From Agrobacterium larrymoorei (GTDB lineage Bacteria; Pseudomonadota; Alphaproteobacteria; Rhizobiales; Rhizobiaceae): 64,000 nt of DNA. Shown piece by piece: positions 16,650 to 26,267 of this stretch; within the stretch, counting starts at the first letter, position 1; the number at the start of each line of letters is the position of its first letter. The notes below the pieces were generated by a model that was not told the origin of the DNA, searched no databases, and saw only the letters and a list, made by a program, of their open reading frames with translations. Made by a program: the position numbers and the translations under genes. Location: NCBI RefSeq assembly GCF_013322225.1, contig NZ_JAAMFB010000019.1, positions 186,001-250,000 on the forward strand. Reading direction: 5' to 3'.

Positions 16650-17992
16650 CTCTCATCCTGTCGGAGCGCCTCGACAACCCGTGCTTTACCCAAGCGGGAA
16701 AGCAGAGCGCGGGCATTTTCTCCGGGCTTATGTTCTTTTTCGTAAAGGCGGGCAAGCCGCGAAAGCGCGGCCTTTTGTTCTGAGAAGGGCAAAACGCTAT
16801 CCGCTGCGGCAGAAACCTTGGTGGAATATCCAAACGCCAGTCCATCCGCAGTGCCGGAAAAGGACAGGAGCGCCGCCGAAGGATGGGCGCAACCTTTGCC
16901 ACAACCGGAAAGATGCAGTGTGAACGATCCGTCCAGTATTTGCGCACATTCGGTTGCCGCAAACTCCGCCAGCTCACGGACGGGCGCGAATGCGGATGCG
17001 CAGGCGGGCGAGCCGGGGCAGACGGCAATGGCAGAACGCGGATCATTATCTTTGAAGATGAAACCGGCTTCTTCGGCATAGTCGAGTAGGGTGGCGCAAG
17101 CCTCTTTCATTCCAACGAAATAGAGAGCGTGCATGGGTCCGGGTCGAACCGACTTAACGTTCAGTTCTGACGCTCTCTGGCATAGCGCGGACAGCGCCTG
17201 GGCTGGAAGTTGCCCGAATGCGGGCGTGATGACGGCGGCGGAGAGATCGGATTTCAGGGATTGAATTCGAGCTTGGTGGGGTTGGTCTGCCCCCCTCTGT
17301 CCTATATCCAGAAACCATCTTCCACAAAGCCGCCGTACCGTCTCAATATCTAGCTCGCGCCCACGCGCAGTTGACCCCAACTCAGCAAGGTGAGACAGAA
17401 GTTCGACGACGCAATCAGCAGCATTTTCCGTTTGCACGACACCCGCAAACAGAGCATTCGCTTCATTCCCACCCAGCATCAATTGCCAAACGACACCGCC
17501 CTCAAGCTTGATGGCCTTCAACCGGATATCTGCAAGCAGGTCTCGCATCGGAGCCAGCCCGCCACCATCAACGATGACCGACATCTTGGCCGCCAGCTTC
17601 TCATCAAGACCCATCACCATGGCTCTGTGAGATATGCTATGAACGATAAGGCTTGGATCGGCGATCTCACTGCCATCCACGCTAGCAAGGGGCGACGTCT
17701 CCACCGCCAGCCCCTGTCTCAGCGGAAAGCCAAGCGCCATAACATCATGCTCAAGTGCAATGGCACTTTCCGCCGTCAGACCACGAAACTGAAAGCTGCC
17801 CCGCGTAGTGATATCCACCAGCCCGTTACCGTGATGAACGGCAAGATCGCAAAGCCTTGCCAAGTCATTTGGAGAAAGATCGGCGGTAAAAGCGACGCGC
17901 GACAAAAGCCCGTCGCCCGTCTGCATTGGCGCGGAAAGAGCGGGGCAGGTGCCTCTGCGAGAGAAGGGCTGGATACCAGGGAGGGCGCTCAC
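16646..17992 (-). CDS. cobG: Precorrin-3B synthase CobG
   Basis: CobG is the oxygen-dependent monooxygenase that turns precorrin-3A into precorrin-3B. Its presence marks the aerobic cobalamin route. The 448-residue protein belongs to the sulfite/nitrite reductase-like family and has two ferredoxin-like half domains. The C-terminal half carries the [4Fe-4S] cysteines in CPGSPACASA and HLSGCGKGCAHPS. The N-terminal half has GLVDITTRGSFQFRGL and HSISHRAMV. It overlaps cobN upstream and cobH downstream by 4 bases. No CobZ-type alternative is seen. Confidence 0.94.
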   Translation of the reverse strand: MSALPGIQPFSRRGTCPALSAPMQTGDGLLSRVAFTADLSPNDLARLCDLAVHHGNGLVDITTRGSFQFRGLTAESAIALEHDVMALGFPLRQGLAVETSPLASVDGSEIADPSLIVHSISHRAMVMGLDEKLAAKMSVIVDGGGLAPMRDLLADIRLKAIKLEGGVVWQLMLGGNEANALFAGVVQTENAADCVVELLSHLAELGSTARGRELDIETVRRLCGRWFLDIGQRGADQPHQARIQSLKSDLSAAVITPAFGQLPAQALSALCQRASELNVKSVRPGPMHALYFVGMKEACATLLDYAEEAGFIFKDNDPRSAIAVCPGSPACASAFAPVRELAEFAATECAQILDGSFTLHLSGCGKGCAHPSAALLSFSGTADGLAFGYSTKVSAAADSVLPFSEQKAALSRLARLYEKEHKPGENARALLSRLGKARVVEALRQDER

Positions 17993-20900
17993 ACTGAGAC
18001 CCTTTCGGTTTTCGATGCAATCAGCATTTCCAGTTCCGCATCCACTGCGTTGCGGCGGCTGTGCCAGAGATTGCGGCGGCGGGCGGAAAGGAAGCGTCGC
18101 GCCATGACTTCCGCCGCTTTGGGGTTCTCCCTCAGAATAAAATCGCGCACCTCTTCATTGCCGAAATAGGCATCGTAAAGCGCCTCGATCAAAGAGGAGG
18201 AAACGGCATGCGTCGTTTCGGCAAAACCAATCAGCCGGTCAACGGTTTCAGCAAATTCGGCAGCACCGCGTGGGCCATGCCGCATCTGTCCGGCGATAAA
18301 GCGCGGATTGACCGCACGGGCCCGCACCACACGGGTAATGGCTTGCGCAATGGAACGCGCACGCGGACGTGCCGGATCGGTGGTGTCCAACGCCACGACA
18401 TCTGCCGACTGCCCAAGCCTCGCCTTGGCGGCTGCGAATCCGCCTATAAAGGCAACGTCCGATGAACCATCCAGCAGATCTCGACCCGGATCGTCACCGG
18501 AATGGACGAGAAGTTCAGCCTTCTCGACCTGCGTGACGAAGCCCGGGTCGAAGAAGATACCTAGGCCATCGGCACCGCCAAAGGCGTGGCTTGCCGTGTC
18601 CAGATAGGTCTGTCCCAATTCCTCCCGTTCGTCCCATTCCCCGCTCGCCAGCTTCTCCTCGATGCCTGCGCCGTACGTGCCTGGAGCGGAGCCGAAAATT
18701 CGGGCCGGAATCCGGCCAAGAGAGGCGGTTTCTTCTGCTAAAGGATTATCTCCGGGTGCTTCCTCGCGCGCGGCAATGGTTTTCGCTGCTGCATCAAGGA
18801 GCGCAATCAGCGCAGGGAACATGTCGCGAAACAGGCCGGAAATGCGGAAAGTAACATCCACACGCGGACGTCCGAGTGCAGCGGGCGGCAGAACTTCGAT
18901 ACCATTTACGCGGCCGGTCGCCTGATCGTAGATGGGTCTTGCGCCCATGAGATGAAGCGCCTGCCCCACATCTTCTCCGCCATTGCGGAGCGATGCAGAA
19001 CCCCAGAGATCGAAGACCATATGCCTCGGCCAGTCGCCATGGCTCTGGAGGTAATGGCGTAACACCTCTTCTCCCGCCATGCGGCCCAGCTCGAATGCCG
19101 TTGGTGTGGGCATGGTCCGTGGATCGGCAGCATAAAGATTACGTCCCGTCGGCAGCACATCCAGCCGACCGCGCGCTGGCGCGCCGGAGGGTCCGGACGG
19201 AATATGTATTCCGTTGAGCGCGGCAAGGAGTGATGCCTTTTCCTGCGTAGCGCTTTCCCTGCGGAGAGGATCGGCCTCTTCCGGCGCGCACCGACCGAAG
19301 ACATGCTGCCCATCCTTGATGGCGAAATCCTTGAGATCGCAAAGAAATGCATCGATGCGCGTCAAGGCGGAGTCCGCATCGTCCTGCGTTCCGATCCCAG
19401 CATCCGCGGCAAGACCCGTCTCGAACGCTTTCTCGACGATCAACTTTGCAAGCCGATCCCGGCGGCGGCGGTCGAGGCCATCGGCTTGAGCATACTCATC
19501 GACCAACTGTTCCAAAGTGGCCTGGTCCGGCGAAAGACCCGCCTCGACCAACACTGGCGGAACATGCCCGATCGTCACCGCAGAAATGCGGCGCTTGGCA
19601 ACGGCGGCTTCACCGGGATTGGAGACGATGAAAGGGTAGATGACTGGCAACGATCCGGTAACGATCTCAGGGAAACAGTTCTCCGACAAAGCCACGGTTT
19701 TTCCGGGCAGCCACTCCAGCGTTCCATGCGCGCCGACATGGATAACGGCATGAGCATCGAAATCTTCTCGCATCCATGCGCCGAAGGCTACGAGCGCATG
19801 CCTCGGTGGCAAGGCGGGGTCATGGTAATCCACGCGCCGATCCAATTGGCGCCCGCGATCCGGCGCGAGTGCTACGGCGACGGAACCGAATCGGGCAGCG
19901 CGGAAGTGAAATTCTTCGCCGAAAATCGCTTCATCTTCGCCTGCGTCGCCCCACGTGCCATCCAGTGCGGCACGTGATTCGGTTGGCAACCTATTGAAAA
20001 AATCGCGGTAGCGCTGCACTTCAAGCGTTGCGGTTTCGCCCTCGATCCGATCAAGCAACTCCCGGGAACTTGCCGGAATATCCTCTACCGCATAGCCCGC
20101 ATCCTGAAGATCGCGCAGCATTTCCAATACACTTTGTGGCACGTCCAGACCGACGGCATAGCCCGTGCGACCCGGAGCAGCGCCCGGATAATCCGGCATC
20201 AGGACGACGATACGCCTTTCAGCCGCGGTCGCGCTTTTGAGACGCAGGAATGCGGCAATGCGGCTCGCGACCTGCGAGACACGATCTGGCTCGGGCGCAT
20301 TGATGAGCCCCTGCCGTCCATCGAGATTGGCTTGCTTGAAGGAAATTGCCCCGGCCAGAATTCGACCGTCCAGTTCCGGCAGAACCACGTGCATGGCCAG
20401 ATCGGAGGGGTTGAGCCCTCTGCTGTTTTCCGCCCAGCCATCGCGACGTGTCGTTGCCATGATGATTTGGAAAACAGGAACACCCAGCCGGTCGAACAGG
20501 GTGTGGCCGTCGTCATCCGTCTGGCTGGCAAAGGCCGTGGCGGTGATGATCGCGTCCGGCTTCAACGGTGAGAGCGTGCCCTCCAGAAAGTGGATAGCAT
20601 CACCATCTTTCAGACCGCTTACGAAAATTGGCAACGGTGCGAAGCCGCGTGACCGTAGTTCCTCAAAAAGGGCGTCGATCGGCGCAACATCCGCAGCCAG
20701 CAACGTGGAGCGATAGAAGAGGATCGGTAATATAGCGGCGTTCGGCGCATGCGCTTGAAGCGCGTCCTTCATATCCACAACACCTTGACCGGGAAGGTAA
20801 ATGCCGGATTTTGGCAGCGGTTCGGGCGAGAGGTTCGGCCAGACGCCATTTTTGACGAAAGCCGCGAGACCTTCCGAAAGAAGCCGCATGTTGTGCGAAC

Positions 20901-21333
20901 CGCCTTCACGGAAGAATGAGAGGATAGCCATCAACGTTCGATGATCGACGGTGGAGGCTATCTCAAGCTTCTCGTCCCTCTCACTGCACTCGCCAGGCAA
21001 AAGCACCAGCTTGATGCCTCGCCTGCGCGCCATCCGCTCAAGCTGATCGACACCGTAGCGCCAGCGCTCGGCACCACCGAGAATCCGGATAAGGATCAGC
21101 TTTGCATGTTCCGCCGTCTTCTCGATCCAGAGATCGACGGACATTGGGTGGCGAAGTTCAGAAAGGTTTGCCGAACTCAGCGATACCGCCCCCTCCGCTG
21201 GCCAAGCTCTCTGCATACCCGCAAGGTCGCTGGAGGAAAAGGACAGCAACACCACATCTGCCTTCGGCTGGTTAAGATCAACCGGCTCGATCAGGTCGTC
21301 CAGAGACGAGGATGTGGTGGCAAGAATGTGCAT
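17989..21333 (-). CDS. cobN: Cobaltochelatase subunit CobN
   Basis: CobN is the large subunit of the ATP-dependent aerobic cobaltochelatase (with CobS and CobT, absent here), which inserts cobalt into hydrogenobyrinic acid a,c-diamide. Conserved pieces include RHPMSVDLWIEKTAEHAKLI, the chelatase signature HVGAHGTLEWLPGK (residues 532-545), YPFIVSNPGEAAVAKRR, PSGAPARGRLDVLPTGRN and VDVTFRISGLFRDMFP. At 1,114 residues it is clearly shorter than the roughly 1,270-residue Pseudomonas denitrificans protein. From recalled alignment, the missing block lies between HVFG (about residue 680) and SGPSGAPARGR (about 713). The frame is intact, so this looks like a compact form rather than a pseudogene. 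It overlaps cobG by 4 bases. Confidence 0.94.
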   Translation of the reverse strand: MHILATTSSSLDDLIEPVDLNQPKADVVLLSFSSSDLAGMQRAWPAEGAVSLSSANLSELRHPMSVDLWIEKTAEHAKLILIRILGGAERWRYGVDQLERMARRRGIKLVLLPGECSERDEKLEIASTVDHRTLMAILSFFREGGSHNMRLLSEGLAAFVKNGVWPNLSPEPLPKSGIYLPGQGVVDMKDALQAHAPNAAILPILFYRSTLLAADVAPIDALFEELRSRGFAPLPIFVSGLKDGDAIHFLEGTLSPLKPDAIITATAFASQTDDDGHTLFDRLGVPVFQIIMATTRRDGWAENSRGLNPSDLAMHVVLPELDGRILAGAISFKQANLDGRQGLINAPEPDRVSQVASRIAAFLRLKSATAAERRIVVLMPDYPGAAPGRTGYAVGLDVPQSVLEMLRDLQDAGYAVEDIPASSRELLDRIEGETATLEVQRYRDFFNRLPTESRAALDGTWGDAGEDEAIFGEEFHFRAARFGSVAVALAPDRGRQLDRRVDYHDPALPPRHALVAFGAWMREDFDAHAVIHVGAHGTLEWLPGKTVALSENCFPEIVTGSLPVIYPFIVSNPGEAAVAKRRISAVTIGHVPPVLVEAGLSPDQATLEQLVDEYAQADGLDRRRRDRLAKLIVEKAFETGLAADAGIGTQDDADSALTRIDAFLCDLKDFAIKDGQHVFGRCAPEEADPLRRESATQEKASLLAALNGIHIPSGPSGAPARGRLDVLPTGRNLYAADPRTMPTPTAFELGRMAGEEVLRHYLQSHGDWPRHMVFDLWGSASLRNGGEDVGQALHLMGARPIYDQATGRVNGIEVLPPAALGRPRVDVTFRISGLFRDMFPALIALLDAAAKTIAAREEAPGDNPLAEETASLGRIPARIFGSAPGTYGAGIEEKLASGEWDEREELGQTYLDTASHAFGGADGLGIFFDPGFVTQVEKAELLVHSGDDPGRDLLDGSSDVAFIGGFAAAKARLGQSADVVALDTTDPARPRARSIAQAITRVVRARAVNPRFIAGQMRHGPRGAAEFAETVDRLIGFAETTHAVSSSLIEALYDAYFGNEEVRDFILRENPKAAEVMARRFLSARRRNLWHSRRNAVDAELEMLIASKTERVSV

Positions 21334-21339
21334 GATCTA

Positions 21340-22374
21340 TCAGGCAGCCAGCATCTTTTCGATTTTTTCGCGGTTGATACCCTTCTCGCCGATGACGACC
21401 AGAGCCGAACGGCGAACCTCACCCACAGCCCAAGGGCGGTCGAAGTAATGGTTGACGCGGGAACCGACGGCCTGAACCTGCAAGCGCATCGGCTTTGCCG
21501 AAACTTCAACGAAGCCCTTGATGCGCAGAACATTTTCAGCAGCAGCCGTTTCCGCGATGCGTGCGGCCAGCGCTTCCGGATCGGACACGGCACCGAGCTC
21601 GACGACGAAGCTGTCGAACTCGTCGTGATCGTGATCTTCTTCGTCATCGTGATGCGTGTGGCGGTTCTCGATGTCGTTTTCGACAGCGAGGCCTAGCCCG
21701 ATCAGGACAGCCGGGTCGATGGCACCATTGGAGGCAACGACGATCTTCGCCGCCTTCGGAAGATGCTCGCCAATATGCGCCTTGGCGCGTTCAAGACCAT
21801 CGGCATCCAGAAGATCGCCCTTGGTGAGCACGATGAGATCGGCGCAGGCGATCTGGTCTTCGAAGACTTCCTCGACCGGATCGTCATGATCGAGCGCCTC
21901 ATCATTCGCACGCTGGGCGGCAAGCGCCTCCAGATCATGGGACACCATTCCCTCGGCAAGGGCGGCACCATCCGCTACGGCGACCACGGCATCCACTGTG
22001 ACGCGGCTCTTGATTGCGGGCCATTGAAAGGCCTGCACCAGAGGCTTCGGCAAAGCGAGACCGGACGTCTCGATCAGGATGTGCTCGACCTTCGGCTGGC
22101 GGCTCAGGATCTGTTCGATGGCAGGCTGGAAATCATCTGCAACGGTGCAGCAAATGCAGCCATTGGCCAGTTCCACGATGTTTTCTTCCGGGCAGCTTTC
22201 GATGCCGCAGCCTTTGAGGATTTCACCATCGATGCCGACATCGCCAAACTCGTTGACGATGATCGCCAGGCGCTTGCCGTCAAGCTTCTCAAGAAGGCCG
22301 CGCAGCAGGGTGGTCTTTCCCGCGCCTAAAAAGCCGGTAACGATGGTGCAGGGAACGCGGTCTAGCGTCGTCAT
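21340..22374 (-). CDS. cobW: CobW, G3E-family GTPase for cobalt delivery
   Basis: CobW belongs to the COG0523 metallochaperone GTPases and is thought to hand Co(II) to the cobaltochelatase. The 344-residue protein has Walker A GFLGAGKTT (residues 14-22), the metal-binding CICC motif (C73, C75, C76) after ELANG, the NKxD-equivalent LTKGD, and a histidine/aspartate-rich stretch (RHTHHDDEEDHDHDE, near residues 232-246) that probably buffers metal. The C-terminal CobW_C domain ends VVIGEKGINREKIEKMLAA. It lies between the DUF1636 gene, with which it overlaps by 4 bases, and cobN, 6 bases downstream. All three are behind the cobalamin riboswitch. Confidence 0.95.
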   Translation of the reverse strand: MTTLDRVPCTIVTGFLGAGKTTLLRGLLEKLDGKRLAIIVNEFGDVGIDGEILKGCGIESCPEENIVELANGCICCTVADDFQPAIEQILSRQPKVEHILIETSGLALPKPLVQAFQWPAIKSRVTVDAVVAVADGAALAEGMVSHDLEALAAQRANDEALDHDDPVEEVFEDQIACADLIVLTKGDLLDADGLERAKAHIGEHLPKAAKIVVASNGAIDPAVLIGLGLAVENDIENRHTHHDDEEDHDHDEFDSFVVELGAVSDPEALAARIAETAAAENVLRIKGFVEVSAKPMRLQVQAVGSRVNHYFDRPWAVGEVRRSALVVIGEKGINREKIEKMLAA

Positions 22375-22796
22375 GATCTCTCCTCGGTAAAATTCAATGG
22401 GGGTATGCGCGCGACCATGCCGCGCTTCAAACTATCTGGACGGCCACGCCATGGCATGAGGCCGTCGGCGGAACCTGCGAGCAGCTTTGCACCGGAAATC
22501 AGATCTTCGGCATTGTCGGGCGCCAACCCGCCGAACACGTAAGACCAGCCATCGGCGCTGCGCATTGCGGCACTGCCACCTCGCTTGCAATTGGCAAGGC
22601 AATTGACGCTGCGGACTTCAACATGGCTTTGTGCACCGAGATGAACTGCCGCTTCGGCCAGCAGCGCACCCGGACGCGGTTCGGCATTCGGATTGGCCTC
22701 ATCACGGCAACTGCGGCACACGTAAACGACCACGCCGGAAGCGGTGCCTGCGTCTGCTGGTTCAGTCTTTTGAGAAGATGTCGCTGTAATATCCAA
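22371..22796 (-). CDS. DUF1636 family protein, ferredoxin-like four-cysteine protein
   Basis: The first gene behind the cobalamin riboswitch, 141 residues. After about 20 disordered residues, a thioredoxin-like ferredoxin fold is suggested by four cysteines in C-x2-C (C27, C30: VYVCRSCRDE) and C-x3-C (C66, C70: VNCLANCKRG). The family is described only as predicted metal-binding. A [2Fe-2S] cluster or bound cobalt are both possible. It overlaps cobW by 4 bases, so a role in cobalt handling or in reducing cobalt is a reasonable inference. The start appears to be TTG at 22796 (MDITATSS) with a weak ribosome site, which could suit control of translation by the riboswitch. Confidence 0.82.
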   Translation of the reverse strand: MDITATSSQKTEPADAGTASGVVVYVCRSCRDEANPNAEPRPGALLAEAAVHLGAQSHVEVRSVNCLANCKRGGSAAMRSADGWSYVFGGLAPDNAEDLISGAKLLAGSADGLMPWRGRPDSLKRGMVARIPPLNFTEERS

Positions 22797-22917
22797 ACCT
22801 AAGTCCGCGCCTTAAAAACCAAACAGGGGTGCGGATGCCGAAAACGGTGCGCGCAACAACGCAAACCGACATTCGGCCGAACCGGCTTACCGGAGCACCC
22901 CGCCCGGCAGTCGTTTT
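22797..22917 (-). promoter_or_regulatory. Leader between the cobalamin riboswitch and the DUF1636 gene (expression platform)
   Basis: About 120 bases between the conserved riboswitch core and the TTG start. It contains several short GC-rich inverted repeats around CCGGTAAGCCGG and GCCGGTTCGGCC (minus-strand reading), which could form alternative hairpins. No clean terminator with a T run is seen, so I favour control by blocking translation, but this is inference. Confidence 0.4.
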
Positions 22918-23110
22918 TCCTGAAACGGCAGGTCTCCTGGCTCGCGGCTTGAAATGAGCGCCCTGGCACCGCCTTCCCGGATCATCATCCAGTGGCTTAA
23001 CAGTGTGGGCTCGCCGCTTACAGTTGCGGGGGCAGCCACGGATTGACCCCGATGGGCGGAACCGTGTTCCCTATTAGCTTTTCCCGTTGCCGGAAAAAGA
23101 CCGTCAGTGC
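22918..23110 (-). promoter_or_regulatory. Cobalamin (AdoCbl) riboswitch
   Basis: On the minus strand the conserved elements appear in the expected order. TAATAGGGAAcacGGT (about 23076-23061) comes first, then GGCTGCCCCCGCAACTGTAA. The B12-box core GCCACTGG (22996-22989) is followed by GGGAAGGC (about 22978-22971), then AGCCAGGAGACCTGCC (22942-22927). The element lies upstream of DUF1636-cobW-cobN-cobG-cobH-cobI-cobJ and should reduce their expression when adenosylcobalamin is plentiful. The outer boundaries are approximate. The rest of the 440-base gap (23111-23236) should hold the minus-strand promoter and the cobO promoter; I see no clear motif there. Confidence 0.95.
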
Positions 23111-23236
23111 CTTACCCTTACGGCGAAGCGGCTTTTGGGTCAATGCCAAGTCGAGCGTCGTGCAGCATTGCCGAGAGGGGCGATTTGACTATAGTCGCCG
23201 CTTCGAAAAGCATCTGGCCCGAGAGGAAGCGACATC

Positions 23237-23854
23237 ATGACACGCGACATAAGCGACAGCGAAGCCGCCCGCCACCGCGAAAAAATGGTGAACCGCAAAA
23301 CGGTGCAGGATGCGGAAGTCGCTGAAAAGACCATCGAAAAAGGTCTGCTGATGATCAACACCGGTCCCGGCAAGGGCAAGTCTACGGCGGCTTTCGGCCT
23401 TGCGCTGCGCATGCTCGGCACCGGCAGACGGGTTGGCATCGTGCAGTTCATCAAGGGCGCGTGGTCCACTGGCGAGCAGCAGGCGCTGACGCTCTTCGGC
23501 GACAAAGTGGAATGGCGCACCATGGGCGAAGGTTTCACGTGGGACACTCAGGACCTCAAGCGCGATGTCGCCGCTGCGGGCAAAGCCTGGGAGGAGGCGA
23601 AGACTTTGATGGCGGATGAAAGCATCGGCCTTCTCGTTCTGGACGAACTGAACATCGCCCTGCGCTACGATTATCTTTCCCTGGATGATGTTATCGTAAC
23701 GCTCTCCGCCCGTCGCCCCGATCTCCACGTCATCGTCACCGGGCGCAACGCCAAGCAGCCCTTGATCGATGCTGCGGATATGGTGACGGAAATGACGCTG
23801 GTAAAGCACCATTTCAAGGCGGGCGTCAAAGCGCAATCCGGCATCGAGTTCTGA
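23237..23854 (+). CDS. cobO: Cob(I)yrinic acid a,c-diamide adenosyltransferase CobO
   Basis: CobO (BtuR/CobA type) transfers the adenosyl group of ATP to the reduced cobalt ion, making the upper ligand of adenosylcobalamin. The 205-residue protein has the P-loop GPGKGKST (residues 43-50) inside LLMINTGPGKGKSTAAFGLA, followed by VGIVQFIKGAWSTGE, LLVLDELNIALRYDYL and HVIVTGRNAKQPLIDAADMV. The ATG at 23237 begins MTRDISDSEAARH, as in relatives. It is divergent from the riboswitch operon, and cobQ begins 3 bases after its stop. Confidence 0.96.
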   Translation: MTRDISDSEAARHREKMVNRKTVQDAEVAEKTIEKGLLMINTGPGKGKSTAAFGLALRMLGTGRRVGIVQFIKGAWSTGEQQALTLFGDKVEWRTMGEGFTWDTQDLKRDVAAAGKAWEEAKTLMADESIGLLVLDELNIALRYDYLSLDDVIVTLSARRPDLHVIVTGRNAKQPLIDAADMVTEMTLVKHHFKAGVKAQSGIEF

Positions 23855-23857
23855 TCC

Positions 23858-25315
23858 ATGGTCGCCAAATCCATCATGTTTCAGGGAACCGGCTCGGATG
23901 TCGGCAAGTCACTGATGGTGGCGGGTCTGGCGCGTGCCTTTACCAAGCGTGGGCTTTCGGTGTTGCCCTTCAAGCCGCAGAACATGTCCAACAATGCTGC
24001 CGTTACCTCCGATGGCGGAGAAATTGGCCGGGCGCAGGCATTGCAGGCGCGCGCAGCTGGCGTTCCGCTTTCCGTGCACATGAACCCAGTGCTGCTGAAG
24101 CCGCAAAGCGAGACAGGCGCGCAGGTGGTGGTGCAGGGCAAGGTGCTCGGTAACGCCAAGGCGGTTGATTACCAGCATATGAAGGCCGGGCTGATGCCCC
24201 GCGTACTGGAAAGTTTCGAGCATCTCAAAGCCAATGCCGACCTCGTTCTGATTGAGGGCGCGGGCAGTGCGTCCGAGGTCAATCTGCGCGCCAACGACAT
24301 CGCCAATATGGGCTTTGCCCGCGCTGCGAACGCGCCCGTCATCCTGATTGGCGACATCGACCGGGGAGGGGTGATCGCCAGTCTCGTCGGCACGAAAACA
24401 GTTGTCGATGCCGCCGATGCTGAGATGATCCAGGGCTTCATCGTCAACCGCTTTCGTGGCGATCCGGCCTTGTTCGATCAAGGCATGAAAATCATTGCTG
24501 ACCATACCGGCTGGCAGTCCATCGGTCTGCTGCCGCATTTTGCCGAGGCATCGCAGCTGCCCGCAGAAGACGCTCTGGGACTGGCGTCATCAAATCAGGC
24601 AAAACCGGATGCGAAAATCCGCGTAGCGGTGCCGATCCTGCCGCACATCTCCAATTTCGATGACCTCGACCCACTGGATATGGAGCCGGATATCGAGCTC
24701 ATCCGTGTGCGTCCGGGCCAAGCCATTCCCGGTAATTGTGCGCTGGTGCTGCTTTGCGGGTCCAAAGCAACGATTGCGGATTTGGCGGTCCTCAGACAGG
24801 CTGGTTTCGACATCGATATAAAGGCGCATATGCGGCGTGGTGGCTATGTTCTTGGCCTATGTGGCGGGTATCAGATGCTTGGGAAAACAATCTCGGACCC
24901 GCAAGGCATAGAGGGTGCACCGACCAGCGTAGACGGTCTCGGCCTTCTCGATATCGATACCATTCTGACTGGAGACAAAAGGCTCGTATCGGTAACGGGC
25001 CGCAGCTTCGATGGGCACGTCTTCTCCGGCTATGAGATGCATGTCGGCGTGACACAAGGCACAGACTGCCAACATCCCTTTGCGACCATCGGCAATCATG
25101 TCGATGGTGCCGTCTCACAGGATGGGCGCGTTCTCGGCACCTATGTCCATGGCCTGTTTTCCGATGACCTTCAACGCAGCGCCTGGCTCAAAAGACTCGG
25201 CGCACAAGCCTCGACGCTGAACTACGAAGCACAGGTCGACGTGGTTCTGGATCGGTTGGCCGAACACATGGAGCGCCATCTGGATCTCGACGCGCTTCTT
25301 GCTATAGCAAGATAA
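23858..25315 (+). CDS. cobQ: Cobyric acid synthase CobQ
   Basis: CobQ amidates the b, d, e and g side chains of adenosylcobyrinic acid a,c-diamide with glutamine and ATP. The 485-residue protein has an N-terminal synthetase domain ([76 protein letters not shown]) and a C-terminal glutaminase domain with the nucleophile Cys in [13 protein letters not shown] and a final GTYVHGLF. It is paired with cobO (3-base gap). Its last 14 bases overlap the convergent cobD gene. Confidence 0.96.
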   Translation: MVAKSIMFQGTGSDVGKSLMVAGLARAFTKRGLSVLPFKPQNMSNNAAVTSDGGEIGRAQALQARAAGVPLSVHMNPVLLKPQSETGAQVVVQGKVLGNAKAVDYQHMKAGLMPRVLESFEHLKANADLVLIEGAGSASEVNLRANDIANMGFARAANAPVILIGDIDRGGVIASLVGTKTVVDAADAEMIQGFIVNRFRGDPALFDQGMKIIADHTGWQSIGLLPHFAEASQLPAEDALGLASSNQAKPDAKIRVAVPILPHISNFDDLDPLDMEPDIELIRVRPGQAIPGNCALVLLCGSKATIADLAVLRQAGFDIDIKAHMRRGGYVLGLCGGYQMLGKTISDPQGIEGAPTSVDGLGLLDIDTILTGDKRLVSVTGRSFDGHVFSGYEMHVGVTQGTDCQHPFATIGNHVDGAVSQDGRVLGTYVHGLFSDDLQRSAWLKRLGAQASTLNYEAQVDVVLDRLAEHMERHLDLDALLAIAR

Positions 25316-26267
25316 TCAACGCGAGTGCGCCGAACAGGCCAATTAGCAGACCATTGGCAACTCGCGCCAGCTTCAGCGCCTGTCGAATATCGGTAGCAGT
25401 TAGATTCCGCCTTCCACCCTCCCCCATGAAACGCGCCTCGATCATCTGCCCGCCATAGGAGCGGGGCCCGGCAAGCGCAAAACCCAGCGCACCGGCCAAT
25501 GCCGCTTCTGGCCAACCGGCGTTGGGTGAACGGTGGTGACCCGCGTCTTGAGAAATCGCTCGTATGGCATTTTCTGGAGAGGCGCCTTCTACGAAGAAAG
25601 CCGCTGAAACGAATAGCAGGCCACTCAATCGAGAAGCGGGCAGGTTCACCAGATCGTCCAGCCGGGCAGAAGCCCAGCCGAAGGCTTCATGCCGCGCCGT
25701 GCGGTGTCCGATCATGCTGTCTGCGGTATTGATGGCCTTGTAACCGGCACCACCCGGTAGACCCAGAAGGCCGAGCCAGAGTGACGGCGCAACGATGCCG
25801 TCCGAGAAATTTTCAGCCAGACTCTCGATAGCCGCTCTGCAAACCGCCGCTTCATCAAGCTGATCCGGGTCCCGACCGACGATCATGGAAACCGCCTTGC
25901 GCCCACCCTGAAGCCCTTCGGTCTCCAAAGCCGTTGCAACCGCTGCAACATGCTGCTCAAGGCTTTTTTGTGCCGGAAGCGACGCACCAATGACAGCAAC
26001 GAAGAACAAGCCTATCGGCAGAAGCAGAAGTGCGCCCTGCATAAGAATGGAAAGCAGCACCGTCAGGCCGAGAAAAACCAGCAGCGCCAGTGCACCCTTC
26101 TTTTTCCGCTTTGAAAAGGCCTCATCTTCCCGGTTCCATTTTCTGTCCAACAGCGCGATAAGCGAACCGATCCACGTAACCGGATGGCCGATAAGGCGGA
26201 ACAGCCAGTCCGGATAGCCGACGAGACGTTCGATCAGGAGCGACAGGAAAGCGAAAGCGAAGAACAT
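25302..26267 (-). CDS. cobD: Adenosylcobinamide-phosphate synthase CobD (CbiB family)
   Basis: This membrane protein joins the aminopropanol-type linker made by CobC to adenosylcobyric acid. The 321-residue sequence has several hydrophobic segments ([55 protein letters not shown]) and CbiB signatures: [56 protein letters not shown] and [14 protein letters not shown]. Its ATG (26267-26265) shares CATG with the divergent cobC start, and its 3' end overlaps cobQ by 14 bases. The naming follows P. denitrificans; in Salmonella cobD is the decarboxylase. Confidence 0.94.
   Translation of the reverse strand: MFFAFAFLSLLIERLVGYPDWLFRLIGHPVTWIGSLIALLDRKWNREDEAFSKRKKKGALALLVFLGLTVLLSILMQGALLLLPIGLFFVAVIGASLPAQKSLEQHVAAVATALETEGLQGGRKAVSMIVGRDPDQLDEAAVCRAAIESLAENFSDGIVAPSLWLGLLGLPGGAGYKAINTADSMIGHRTARHEAFGWASARLDDLVNLPASRLSGLLFVSAAFFVEGASPENAIRAISQDAGHHRSPNAGWPEAALAGALGFALAGPRSYGGQMIEARFMGEGGRRNLTATDIRQALKLARVANGLLIGLFGALALIILL

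Noticed and set aside
17989-21333. cobN as a truncated or frameshifted gene
   Set aside because: The frame is continuous, and both the N-terminal and C-terminal CobN motifs are present; only an internal block seems absent.
23535-23550. GGTTTCACGTGGGACA in cobO as a parS site
   Set aside because: It has three mismatches to the ParB consensus and lies about 24 kb from the perfect site; the likeness comes from the shared CACGTG core in coding sequence.
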